In this document: positions 55,001 to 62,817 of the stretch, one piece after another | How positions within the stretch are numbered: position 1 is the first letter of the stretch | Layout of the letters: every line of letters starts with the position of its first letter | DNA from: Paludibacteraceae bacterium | GTDB lineage: Bacteria; Bacteroidota; Bacteroidia; Bacteroidales; Paludibacteraceae | DNA: 64,000 nt | NCBI GenBank assembly: GCA_017551675.1 | Contig: JAFZLC010000030.1 | Coordinates: 1 to 64,000 of the forward strand | Direction: 5' to 3' | Position numbers and translations under genes: made by a program | The notes under the pieces: model-generated | The model's database searches: none | What the model was told of the DNA's origin: nothing | Seen by the model: only the letters and a program-made list of their open reading frames with translations

Positions 55001-56414
55001 ATTCGATGTAACCAACGCACCTAACAATGCTACCTTCTCATGGTCAGGTCCAAATGGATTCACTTCCAATTTCCAGGGACTCACTATCTCGAATGTATCA
55101 GCGAATGATGCGGGACTATATACACTTACTGTGGCAGTTAATGGTTTTGAACTCCCTGTCGCACAAACTAACGTGGTGATTAACGAAAAACGATATGCAG
55201 CCATTAATGATAGTGTGAAAATAGGTCACACATATCAATTCAATAACAAGACGCTCACTGATGCAGGAATCTACAATGATACACTGACAAGTTCTATTGG
55301 CTGTGATAGTATTGTGACACTGACATTAAAACTGATCCTTAGCGATACAGTCATCATCACTAATAATGGTCCAGTTTGTGAAGGAGAAAACCTTGCACTC
55401 AGTGTTATCTGCGCTCCTAACAACGCCATCTTCTCATGGTCAGGTCCAAACGGATTCACATCAAATACTGAGAATCCTACCTTATCTGATGCAAAAGTTG
55501 ACTATAATGGTCTCTATTCGCTTGTCGTCACCGCCAACGGAAAGACTTATAACGCTGAAACAACCGTATTGGTTCATCCTATACAAAAAGATACAATATC
55601 TGAAACCATCATGGATGATGAATATTACCAATTTGGCACAGACAAACTAAATATAGCAGGCACATATAGCAAGGCCTTTACATCTGTGACGGGTTGCGAT
55701 AGCATTGTCACCCTAATTCTAAATGTGATAGAGATAAAACCTGCTATTGTATCTAATAATGGTCCGTTGTGTGAAGGAGAAACACTTTTACTCAATATGG
55801 ATGAAGCACCAGAAGGGATTAATATCGAATGGAAAGGTCCGAAGGGATTCACATCAACAGAACAGAATCCTTCTATCGACAATGTGACAGTTTCAAATTC
55901 TGGTACCTATACTGCCAAATATGTGTACAGAGGAAAGACCTATACACTAACAACGCCAGTAATAGTAAACAAAGCTAAAAGACACTCTGTCAAAGCTATC
56001 ATCAAAGGTGAAGAAACCTATACGATTGGAGATACAGAATACTCAGAAGCAGGAGAATACACTGTCACACTTGTAAGCAGTGTCGGATGTGATAGTATTG
56101 TACACCTAACACTCATACGTGCATACGAACCTAAGGATGACCTAATTCCTGATGAAGTGTTCACGCCAAACTCAGATGGCGTTCACGACAGATGGTTCAT
56201 AAAGAATGTTGAGTTGTACTCAGAATTAGATGTTACAATCTTTGATAGAACGGGTAAGATAGTTCGAGTATTTAAGCTCTACGACAATCTTGAATACAGT
56301 TGGGACGGAAAAGATGATAAAGGAAGGAACCTTCCATCCACTGATTATTGGTATGTAATCAACGTACCAGAATCAGACAAACAATATGTTGGTCACGTAA
56401 CCCTTCTCCGTTGA
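52092..56414 (+). CDS. Giant Ig-like repeat protein with T9SS type B (gliding-associated) C-terminal domain
   Basis: A 1440-aa secreted protein. Signal peptide 1-25 (MGINLQTKAAG), a unique N-terminal domain to about 290, then eight modules of about 130 residues. Each opens with a NNGPLCEGE motif, contains SWSGPNGFSS and GTYSLTVSVNG (Ig/PKD-like), and closes with GTY.DT.TS.TGCDSIVTL.L. The last 85 residues (VFTPNSDGVHDRWFI to YVGHVTLLR) are the CHU_C/gliding-motility-associated type B sorting domain. Probably a long surface adhesin exported by T9SS. A GNAT gene starts within its stop codon. The modules are similar at DNA level, which allows copy-number change. Confidence 0.92.
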   Translation: MIRKAIKRYLWLLFIVMGINLQTKAAGEFFTNEDVVSFCTDKNELGISYPAGTSKELAFPFASGCLDKMPSPQWFIMQIEDSGLLGITIEHSEGYDIDFACYGPFTGKNKQEVINKINTDESIFNIKDDYDFMATYYAADTCYPQEYRDELKRIAEERQKVEDDCEANHYLYPPENFPTISDYYSYIEEEQQLVRECVDITIEEKHLVDPPDPIQFDINNPCFRGYKDNYPLESIIDCSYSESSKEFCYIPNAKKGEWYVLLITNFSQKPGTIFFNKTTGEATTNCKIIVDAMTVGPICEGESFELDINNAPEDASFSWRGPNGFSSTLKNPTIQNATQEDAGIYTVVMVHNGVASEEVEVPVTVNKKITTSETVVIHEGEFYEFGDDILTEAGEYQNTFSRKLTGCDSIVNLTLLVAQYDEVIATNNGPICEGDYLELDVYNAPENATFHWIGPNGFSATGESIILENTPHDYAGTYTVVATVNGYDLPAAQTVVTINKEVHTVIDTTIFEDETYLFNGNPISSPGTYKETFTSAAGCDSTVTLELKVKQYDPITVSNNGPLCEGETLSLLSFSVIGAANNADYSWRGPNGFYSNEVSPTLPNVSSINSGTYSLSVSRYGVLIATVETEVVINKTKLSEENATIMQGETFLFNGRSLSEAGTYVDTFSTTTGCDSIVTLTLTVNEYDPIIITNNGPLCEGESLSFHVTNVPDDASFSWSGPNGFSSIEESPTLSNVSYDNNGTYSLTVSVNGYALPTAETNVVVNETQRTEINESIKQGETFLFNGKNLSEAGTYLDTLTSTKTGCDSIVTLNLTVSDYDPIILTNNGPLCEGETLTFSVTNAPNNASFSWTGPNGFSSSEESPSLPNVLSANVGTYSLTVSVNGYTLPTAETNVVVYLSQHTEIEESIQQGETYLFNGHSITVAGTYHDTLTSVTGCDSIVTLNLTVIEYDPIIITNNGPLCEGETLTFDVTNAPNNATFSWSGPNGFTSNFQGLTISNVSANDAGLYTLTVAVNGFELPVAQTNVVINEKRYAAINDSVKIGHTYQFNNKTLTDAGIYNDTLTSSIGCDSIVTLTLKLILSDTVIITNNGPVCEGENLALSVICAPNNAIFSWSGPNGFTSNTENPTLSDAKVDYNGLYSLVVTANGKTYNAETTVLVHPIQKDTISETIMDDEYYQFGTDKLNIAGTYSKAFTSVTGCDSIVTLILNVIEIKPAIVSNNGPLCEGETLLLNMDEAPEGINIEWKGPKGFTSTEQNPSIDNVTVSNSGTYTAKYVYRGKTYTLTTPVIVNKAKRHSVKAIIKGEETYTIGDTEYSEAGEYTVTLVSSVGCDSIVHLTLIRAYEPKDDLIPDEVFTPNSDGVHDRWFIKNVELYSELDVTIFDRTGKIVRVFKLYDNLEYSWDGKDDKGRNLPSTDYWYVINVPESDKQYVGHVTLLR

Positions 56415-56845
56415 TGATTAAGATAAAGACTCTCAGCACCTATACCTCGCAAGACCTGGAAGATTTAAGGGAACTACTATGTTCCTTGTCAGATCGACTA
56501 GAACTGAAGGAAGAAAATTTGAGACAGGTGATTGAGGATCCTCACACCCACCTATACGTTATCTATTCGGAAACAGGTCGGATAATTGGCTGTGCCACTC
56601 TATGTGTCGCCACCACCCTAGAAGGGGAAATGGGGCATGTGGAGGATGTGGTCGTATCACCCCACCATCGTGGGAAACATCTGGGAAGAAGGTTGATGGA
56701 ACATCTATTGAACGAAGCAAAGCAATATGCCCCTATCCAACTACATCTAACCTCCAATCCCAAACGAATTGAAGCCAACAAGTTGTATCAATCGCTTCAA
56801 TTCGTTCAGAAAGAGACCAACGTCTATCAAATGGAGATTAGGTAA
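56414..56845 (+). CDS. GNAT-family acetyltransferase
   Basis: A 143-aa single-domain N-acetyltransferase with the acetyl-CoA loop VVSPHHRGKHLGRRLMEHLL and the C-terminal RIEANKLYQSLQFVQKE. The frame extends upstream, but the ATG at 56414 shares its A with the TGA of the giant surface protein gene (TGATG), which implies coupled translation. The acceptor is unknown. Its 3' end overlaps the ECF S-component gene by 19 bp, tail to tail. Confidence 0.88.
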   Translation: MIKIKTLSTYTSQDLEDLRELLCSLSDRLELKEENLRQVIEDPHTHLYVIYSETGRIIGCATLCVATTLEGEMGHVEDVVVSPHHRGKHLGRRLMEHLLNEAKQYAPIQLHLTSNPKRIEANKLYQSLQFVQKETNVYQMEIR

Positions 56846-57402
56846 TCATCCTTATGCAGTTTCAGCACACGTTCTGCAATACGCATTGCAAGGAGGGAGA
56901 CAGGGATTGTCAGCAGAAGGACAACAATCAATACTGGAACATTATCGATGACAGGTTTCATCAGTTGGTCATACCCTACCGGCATCTCTTCAACCGCTGC
57001 AGCCAACGATGCCTCCGTATCTGTCCACCAATGGGCAGTGTAAGCAAAGAAAGAAAAAGCAAATGGCACAAAACTCCTACAAACACCTTTAATTGTGTTA
57101 TATTGAAAGTACCATCTGACACCTTCAGAGATTGCCGTTAAGAGAATAAAACCGATAATTAGAACAGCATCCGCCTCACCAGCCAGCAGAAAGAGAACAA
57201 GGATGAAGCCATTCAGAATAGTTGGAACGCCAAATCCACGGATGAGTGACGAAGTATAAAGATATATAAATGCAGATATAAGTGGCAGAAGAGCCCCGAT
57301 ATAAGCATAACACATTGGATGGATCAATCCACTAGAAGCACCCATCACAAACATGGCAAGATAAGCAATTGCCATAAGGAGAATCTTAAAAATCGGTTTC
57401 AT
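56827..57402 (-). CDS. MptD-like ECF transporter S component
   Basis: A 191-aa integral membrane protein with five to six hydrophobic segments (ILLMAIAYLAMFVMGASSGL, YIGALLPLISAFIYLYTSSL, TILNGFILVLFLLAGEADAV, LIVVLLLTIPVSLLAMRIA). The order of segments and the GGF-like loop fit the Trep_Strep/MptD family of putative substrate-binding subunits of energy-coupling-factor transporters. No ATPase or T component is in the window, so it would use a shared energising module. Start at ATG 57402 rather than the GTG upstream. The substrate is unknown. Confidence 0.75.
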   Translation of the reverse strand: MKPIFKILLMAIAYLAMFVMGASSGLIHPMCYAYIGALLPLISAFIYLYTSSLIRGFGVPTILNGFILVLFLLAGEADAVLIIGFILLTAISEGVRWYFQYNTIKGVCRSFVPFAFSFFAYTAHWWTDTEASLAAAVEEMPVGYDQLMKPVIDNVPVLIVVLLLTIPVSLLAMRIAERVLKLHKDDYLISI

Positions 57403-57934
57403 ATTATTCACTTTTTAGTTGATTATTCTTTAATTATTAATCTCGGTTACAAAATTCCAATACTTGTAGCATCCTATCAATCCCAAGTAATAGTGATTTT
57501 AGCAGACGATCATCATCGGTTATAGGGGAGACAGTAATTTGATAAAGGATTAGATTTCTTCAAACTACACTTTACCAACAGATAACATGTGTTTTCATCG
57601 TTTCTAAATAAAATTATGGGGTTAATAAAATAATCTATCCGAATTAGAGCAAACAATAACTTTTGATAAAGATAAAATAATATTCGTATTCAAAAGAATG
57701 AGCAAATTTTATTGATAAGAATTTCCACATTTAAAAATGTTCCTTTATATTTGAGAATCATTCAGATAGAATGAAATTTCTTAATTGGGCATTGGGTTCT
57801 ACCAATTATGATAAAATAATAGAACTCACTTGAATATTTCGAAATTTTATAGTTAACATGAGTTTATGGGTTGTTAAAAAAGGGTTCTACAGCCTATGGA
57901 TTTGAAATAAACAGCAGAACCCTTCAAAAATCGT
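57403..57934 (+). promoter_or_regulatory. Long leader and control region of the 1062-aa gene
   Basis: The -7 element TATATTTG is at 57746-57753, giving a leader of about 170 nt. In it lie a diverged copy of the dispersed element (about 57790-57875, with TAGAACTCACT and TTAACATGAGTTTATGGGTT) and, directly before the ATG, a hairpin AAGGGTTCT / AGAACCCTT (57888-57926). The part before 57746 is AT-rich and shows nothing else. Confidence 0.55.
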
Positions 57935-60900
57935 ATGGGAATATCGTTTACTAAAAACGTCTTGAAAAAACGTTTGTTTTATCTATTATTTCTATTGGTG
58001 GGAATGTGTGGGAACCTTCTCGCACAACAAAATTTGTCCTTAGTAGCAGAAGTTGACTTTTCTGTAAAAGGAAAGGAAAGCGCACAGGCCTTATCCTTGG
58101 ACATGGTCGATGGTATCGGTAACACAATTGTACCTATTCAATTGTCTACTGATTTGGAAAAGATTGATACCATTTACTATAATCAGACTAAATCGTCTTT
58201 TTTAGACAAGTCTTGCTATGCAATCACTTATAATCCAACTCATTTGGACTCCCTTCGTCTAATGGATTACGGGGAATCTGGAGAATGGGGATTTATCATC
58301 TCAGCAGGAAAAAGACAGATGAATCAACGAGTGTTGACGTGTCTTGTCGGAGGATTAAAAAATTTGAAAGAAGAAAAGAATTGCAAGGTCGTTTTGGAAT
58401 ATTGTAATCCTCATCTGGACTCATATTTCAATATAACCGCATCCAATCCATATCCACATAGCAATAGTTCGTACAATGGAGAAATATCCGTTAATATTGG
58501 AGATAATAATCACATTGAAAATAACCATCACTTCGCTATAAATAAAATGAATAAAGGGGGAATGTGTTTGCAAAATGAAGCTTTGTTTGAAATATCTCCA
58601 ACCCAACTCAACGACAAAGGGGAATTAATGATCAATGTAAATGTTAGTTTGGATGCTTCTTTTGCTCTTATGATCAAGTCCATCAAAGTATTCGTCGGCA
58701 TCGAACCAACCATCTCTGGTTCAAGTGAGGTGTGTATAGGAGGATACGATAATGTGTTATCAGCCAATGAAACATTCAAAAATTCCACAATCCAATGGTA
58801 TAAAAATGAGTCTATAATCTCAGGAGCAACGAAACAAACTTATACTCATACTTCAGGCTCCGAAATAGATGCTCTTACGGAATATCATTACATTATTAAT
58901 ACACCCAAAGACACCATACGTTCTGCTTCATTCAAAGTCCGTGATATAAGATGTTGTGAGGACAAAGAAGGTAATCATATAAACCGTCAATTGATATGGC
59001 AAGAAGACTTCGGTACCTTCACATCAGACTCTACATACTGGACATGGGACTATAGCAACAGTACACCTAAGAAAGTAAACCATAGCGATGCCAAGAAATG
59101 GAGTACATGCTATGATTTAACGATTGACGGACATGAGTGTTCCACAGCACCTACCTATGATGCTATGTTTACCGTTGCTGGTAATGTAACCAGTCAGTTC
59201 GACAATGTGTCGAGTGGTACGCTTTGGTCATTTGAAGCTTACTGTTTCAATGGATTAACCCCTCTCAAAAATGGACACATATTCGCACCAGACCATACTT
59301 ATCAAGGATCTGATTTCGGTGGTATGTTGTTCGTAAACGGTGGTAGATACAAAGAATCTGTCATCTACTCAAAAACAATTAAAGATTCGACTTTAGCTAA
59401 TGCCTCCCTATTGGCAAGATGTTTTGTGAACACGTTTATTTCAGATACTACACGAGGTGAAGTATATCTGCAAATCACCGACAAAAAAACAGGTACTATC
59501 GCAAAATCAAATACTGTGGAAGGCATGAAACATACTTCGCCTGATTGGCGAGAGGCTTCCGTTCGTACTCATTTTGAGGGAGATGAAATTTTGCTTGAGG
59601 TCATCTTAAAAGGTAGTAAAATGCCGGGCTGCGACTTCATTTTGGATGATATCCAACTCTTTGCCTGCCAAGGAAAAGGAATCGTAGACACGATTGCTAG
59701 CACAGACACAATTCAAACCAATATTCTTGAAGGTTACCATCCTAGAATCGATGGCGACACCATACGATGTTCAACCTACCCAACGTTATACAACCTGACA
59801 AAGAAAGCACCTGAAGGCTGTGAGTATTATTGGATCAACGATGGAGAATTGACACAAACAGGAGGTGATGTCTATAATGTGATTGCAAACGGAAAGAAAG
59901 AAGAAGCAGGAGAACATAACTTGACGTGTATCATTGTCTCTCCAAACTCCGACTCTGTGATTGTCTCCCTCAATTATGTGACAGACGTCGTTTCATTGTC
60001 CTTGAGAGCCGACACCATGGAGAAGGGTGTAGAATACACAGCTTTGGCCACATCAAATTATGATGTGAGACGTTATTATTGGTCTTTCAATGAATCTTCT
60101 CTATCAACAGAAGATGCAGGCCCTGTATTTCTGGATTATGAAAAGGACGGAAGTGGAACGATTTCCGTTTATGCGAAAAACTACCATGGATGTAAATCTG
60201 ATACCATCTTCATGGAATTCGCAAACAATCCTCTCTGCTTTGACGAAGAAGGCAATCCATTGGTAACTAAACTGATTTGGCAGGAAGATTTCGGTACCTT
60301 CACATCAGACTCTACTTATTGGACCTGGGATTATACCAATTTACTAGCACCTCAAAAAGTAATTCACTACGATGGAAAGAAATGGTCTACATGCTACGAT
60401 TTAGAGATTCCAGGAACAGAATGTGACACCGTTCCTTTCTTAGAGGGTAAGTATACCGTTGCAGGTAATGTAACATGTTTATACGACGGAGCCAGAGAAG
60501 GAACAAAATGGGCTTGGCCGTCTTATCTACTTCCTCGTTCAACCAATGGTTTCTTCTCTGACCATACCTACAATAATGGAACGGCTTATGGTGGTATGTT
60601 GTTCGTAAATGGAGGAAATGAGGCTGGCGACGTGATCTATTCAAAACGAATTACCAATACTATCTTGGAAGGGAAAGCAGTAACTGCGCAATGCGCGATG
60701 AGCAAATTCACCGATGCTACCCTACCTGCAAAAATCTATATACGATTGACAGATGTAAAGAATGGCATCGTTGAAGAGACTCCACATATCTCGGCTGATA
60801 TAGCTGGAATATGGTATCAGATTAATATCTCAACCAACCTTGTTGGAGACGAGCTTCTGCTCGAGGTCGTCTCTGAAGTGGGTGGTGAAAGCTATAACAT

Positions 60901-61123
60901 GAGTGGTAATGACTTTATCCTGGATGACATACAACTTTACGTTTGCACAGAGCAATTGGATGTTAATGATCCACATTCAGATAACATTGACGGTTTGGTG
61001 AATGTCTATACAATCACTGGCGCTGTAGTAAAAACAAATGTCAAGAAGTCAGAAGCATTGAATGGATTAAAGAAAGGAACCTACTATATCGTAGGTCACG
61101 AGAAAGTATTGATTGAGCCATAA
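57935..61123 (+). CDS. Large secreted protein with duplicated jelly-roll-like domain
   Basis: A 1062-aa protein with a signal peptide (LLVGMCGNLLAQQ). After an N-terminal beta domain and an Ig-like piece (SGSSEVCIGGYDNVL) come two homologous domains of about 220 residues, at about 350-580 and 770-1010. Each starts LIWQEDFGTFTSDSTYWTWDY, holds MLFVNGG and ends DFILDDIQLF/Y.C, typical of carbohydrate-binding jelly rolls. The C-terminus (VNVYTITGAVVKTNVKK to GTYYIVGHEKVLIEP) resembles a T9SS type A sorting domain but lacks the YPNP start. Likely a surface protein. A terminator follows. Confidence 0.82.
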   Translation: MGISFTKNVLKKRLFYLLFLLVGMCGNLLAQQNLSLVAEVDFSVKGKESAQALSLDMVDGIGNTIVPIQLSTDLEKIDTIYYNQTKSSFLDKSCYAITYNPTHLDSLRLMDYGESGEWGFIISAGKRQMNQRVLTCLVGGLKNLKEEKNCKVVLEYCNPHLDSYFNITASNPYPHSNSSYNGEISVNIGDNNHIENNHHFAINKMNKGGMCLQNEALFEISPTQLNDKGELMINVNVSLDASFALMIKSIKVFVGIEPTISGSSEVCIGGYDNVLSANETFKNSTIQWYKNESIISGATKQTYTHTSGSEIDALTEYHYIINTPKDTIRSASFKVRDIRCCEDKEGNHINRQLIWQEDFGTFTSDSTYWTWDYSNSTPKKVNHSDAKKWSTCYDLTIDGHECSTAPTYDAMFTVAGNVTSQFDNVSSGTLWSFEAYCFNGLTPLKNGHIFAPDHTYQGSDFGGMLFVNGGRYKESVIYSKTIKDSTLANASLLARCFVNTFISDTTRGEVYLQITDKKTGTIAKSNTVEGMKHTSPDWREASVRTHFEGDEILLEVILKGSKMPGCDFILDDIQLFACQGKGIVDTIASTDTIQTNILEGYHPRIDGDTIRCSTYPTLYNLTKKAPEGCEYYWINDGELTQTGGDVYNVIANGKKEEAGEHNLTCIIVSPNSDSVIVSLNYVTDVVSLSLRADTMEKGVEYTALATSNYDVRRYYWSFNESSLSTEDAGPVFLDYEKDGSGTISVYAKNYHGCKSDTIFMEFANNPLCFDEEGNPLVTKLIWQEDFGTFTSDSTYWTWDYTNLLAPQKVIHYDGKKWSTCYDLEIPGTECDTVPFLEGKYTVAGNVTCLYDGAREGTKWAWPSYLLPRSTNGFFSDHTYNNGTAYGGMLFVNGGNEAGDVIYSKRITNTILEGKAVTAQCAMSKFTDATLPAKIYIRLTDVKNGIVEETPHISADIAGIWYQINISTNLVGDELLLEVVSEVGGESYNMSGNDFILDDIQLYVCTEQLDVNDPHSDNIDGLVNVYTITGAVVKTNVKKSEALNGLKKGTYYIVGHEKVLIEP

Positions 61124-61142
61124 CTTGACCAGTACTAATATG

Positions 61143-61185
61143 AAAAAGCGAGCTGCTCCATAATGGAACAGCTCGCTTTTCTTTC
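61143..61185. terminator. Intrinsic terminator after the 1062-aa gene
   Basis: AAAAGCGAGCTG pairs with CAGCTCGCTTTT, with an inner TCCA/TGGA stem; T-rich ends on both sides allow termination for both convergent genes. Confidence 0.85.
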
Positions 61186-61205
61186 TATTTTGATAATATT
61201 TAAAT

Positions 61206-61703
61206 TCACACTATCTCCGCAAACAATTCAATGTTTTCATCCACAAAATGTGCAATAGCTGAAGTGGTCTCTTCCTCCATAAAAAAGAACTCCTCTTCTA
61301 AATCATCAAACTCCTCAAAATCAACATACATAGAAAGAAACTCCTCTTCTGACGTCTCCCGCTCCAACTCCTTCTTATTTGAATCATAGATTTTCTTTGC
61401 CGCATAGACTAACTTGGACAATGGTTTGGCTCCAAACAATCTCATAGCCTTAGCAAACGGATTATCAAAAAAATATCCTCCGTAACCATTCTGAATCATC
61501 TGAACAAAGCCGCCATCGTTCATCTCATTTCTAAATATCGAATAGGCCAACAAAGCATTCTGATGCCCATTCAACTTTGTCATCGACTCAGCATTAATCT
61601 CCCCATTGATCTCCTTCCAATAAGCATCCGTAAAAACCTTCAGGAAGTCGTCCACCCCATTCGCTGCAGCCTTTCTTATATCTTGATCCGAAATCTTTAT
61701 CAT
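61206..61703 (-). CDS. DUF4375 (DMP19-like) protein
   Basis: A 165-aa cytoplasmic protein with the DMP19/DUF4375 pattern: LLAYSIFRNEMNDGGFVQMIQNGYGGYFFDNPFAKAMRLFGA, then a very acidic stretch (FEEFDDLEEEFFFMEEE). The acidic, DNA-mimic-like tail fits the family name (DMP19 of Neisseria is a DNA-mimic protein), but most members are uncharacterised. It follows the HU-CCDC81 gene by 10 bp on the same strand; the pair may act together at DNA-binding HU-like domains, which is inference. Confidence 0.8.
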   Translation of the reverse strand: MIKISDQDIRKAAANGVDDFLKVFTDAYWKEINGEINAESMTKLNGHQNALLAYSIFRNEMNDGGFVQMIQNGYGGYFFDNPFAKAMRLFGAKPLSKLVYAAKKIYDSNKKELERETSEEEFLSMYVDFEEFDDLEEEFFFMEEETTSAIAHFVDENIELFAEIV

Positions 61704-61713
61704 AATCTCTGCT

Positions 61714-62622
61714 TTACTCGTTCATTTTTGCCACTGACAAAATGTAGGCATGATCCAAGTCATACATCTCTTTCGATAAACTTGCCTTTTTCTCCAACAG
61801 TTCCTCTTTGTCCATAGATGAAGCAATCGAGATATAACAACGATTGTCTATCGTAAGAAGTTGAATGGATTTATCCTCCTCCAATCCCTCTTCATCAATA
61901 TAATCAATAGCAGCATTCTTGTTCGCAAAATCTGCTAATATCAGATAAAATCCTACAGGAGCTTGCTTGTACGAGTTCAATTCTGTTTGTAAGATATTTA
62001 TCGTCTTTGTCTGCGACTCCACCTCCGTCTGCAAACTAGCCAACAACAATGAGGATTGTTGAAGCATGAGAGGATTGGTCTCTGTCTCATTCTGAAGTGG
62101 TTGGAATACCATCAGACAGACTACCGCAGCCGCCGTTCCCATCAAAAGCGAACTGATGGTAGACCTATGCCTCTTTACCTCTTGCGTCTTCGTTTCCTCC
62201 TTAATCAATAACTCAGGAAAATAAAACTCACTTAATCCAAACGCCTCTTTATCCACCACAAATGATCTCTTCTGCGTGAATGACAATACCTGTCCTTCTT
62301 GTCTGAATACTCCCCAATCAGAAACCTCCAACGAGCCATCAGAAGATAATACTTGCTGTATCTGATTCACCGTCTCTCCTATCTCACGATTGGCCTCCTC
62401 AAATGATATTCCCTTCCTACGCATGATCTCCTGCGCCAACAGTCCATCATTATGCGTAAGCAACTGATTAAAGATAACCTCCTTCATCGGAGGGAAAAAA
62501 CTATTATCCTCAGCATGAATCTCTGCAGCTTTGTCATTGACAACAAATCCACCGAAACCAGGAACAATCACACAAGTGTGGTTGTTCAATAAACCGTATA
62601 TAAGATCAAATAATTCTTGCAT
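61714..62622 (-). CDS. HU-CCDC81 domain protein with membrane anchor and SPOR domain
   Basis: A 302-aa protein. Residues 1-125 form the double HU-like CCDC81 domain seen in Bacteroidetes (CVIVPGFGGFVVN, LLAQEIMRRKGISFEEANREI). One membrane helix follows (about 157-173, SSLLMGTAAAVVCLMVFQP), then a short coiled segment and a C-terminal SPOR domain (about 225-300, FYLILADFANKNAAIDYI) that binds denuded glycan in the periplasm. It could tie the envelope to the nucleoid or divisome. It has a good own promoter: TTTG and TAACTTTG on the minus strand, 19 bp apart. Confidence 0.88.
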   Translation of the reverse strand: MQELFDLIYGLLNNHTCVIVPGFGGFVVNDKAAEIHAEDNSFFPPMKEVIFNQLLTHNDGLLAQEIMRRKGISFEEANREIGETVNQIQQVLSSDGSLEVSDWGVFRQEGQVLSFTQKRSFVVDKEAFGLSEFYFPELLIKEETKTQEVKRHRSTISSLLMGTAAAVVCLMVFQPLQNETETNPLMLQQSSLLLASLQTEVESQTKTINILQTELNSYKQAPVGFYLILADFANKNAAIDYIDEEGLEEDKSIQLLTIDNRCYISIASSMDKEELLEKKASLSKEMYDLDHAYILSVAKMNE

Positions 62623-62669
62623 CTCTTTTCCTTATCTTAATTTTGCATACGTTGGCGATTAACGCTTCG

Positions 62670-62700
62670 CAAAGTTAATCTAATGCATAACTATTACAAA
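62670..62700 (-). promoter_or_regulatory. Promoter of the HU-CCDC81 gene
   Basis: Minus-strand -7 element (CAAAGTTA on plus, 62670-62677) and -33 element (CAAA, 62697-62700) with 19 bp between, matching TTTG-N19-21-TAnnTTTG. Confidence 0.75.
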
Positions 62701-62817
62701 ATTATATGCAGACTCACTTTAAACAGACTTTTTAACAGGTTATTAACAATTTGAAAAAACCGCCAGATGGACCGATTTCACTATTGTTTGAAGTGATAAC
62801 TATCCGACATCTAACAA

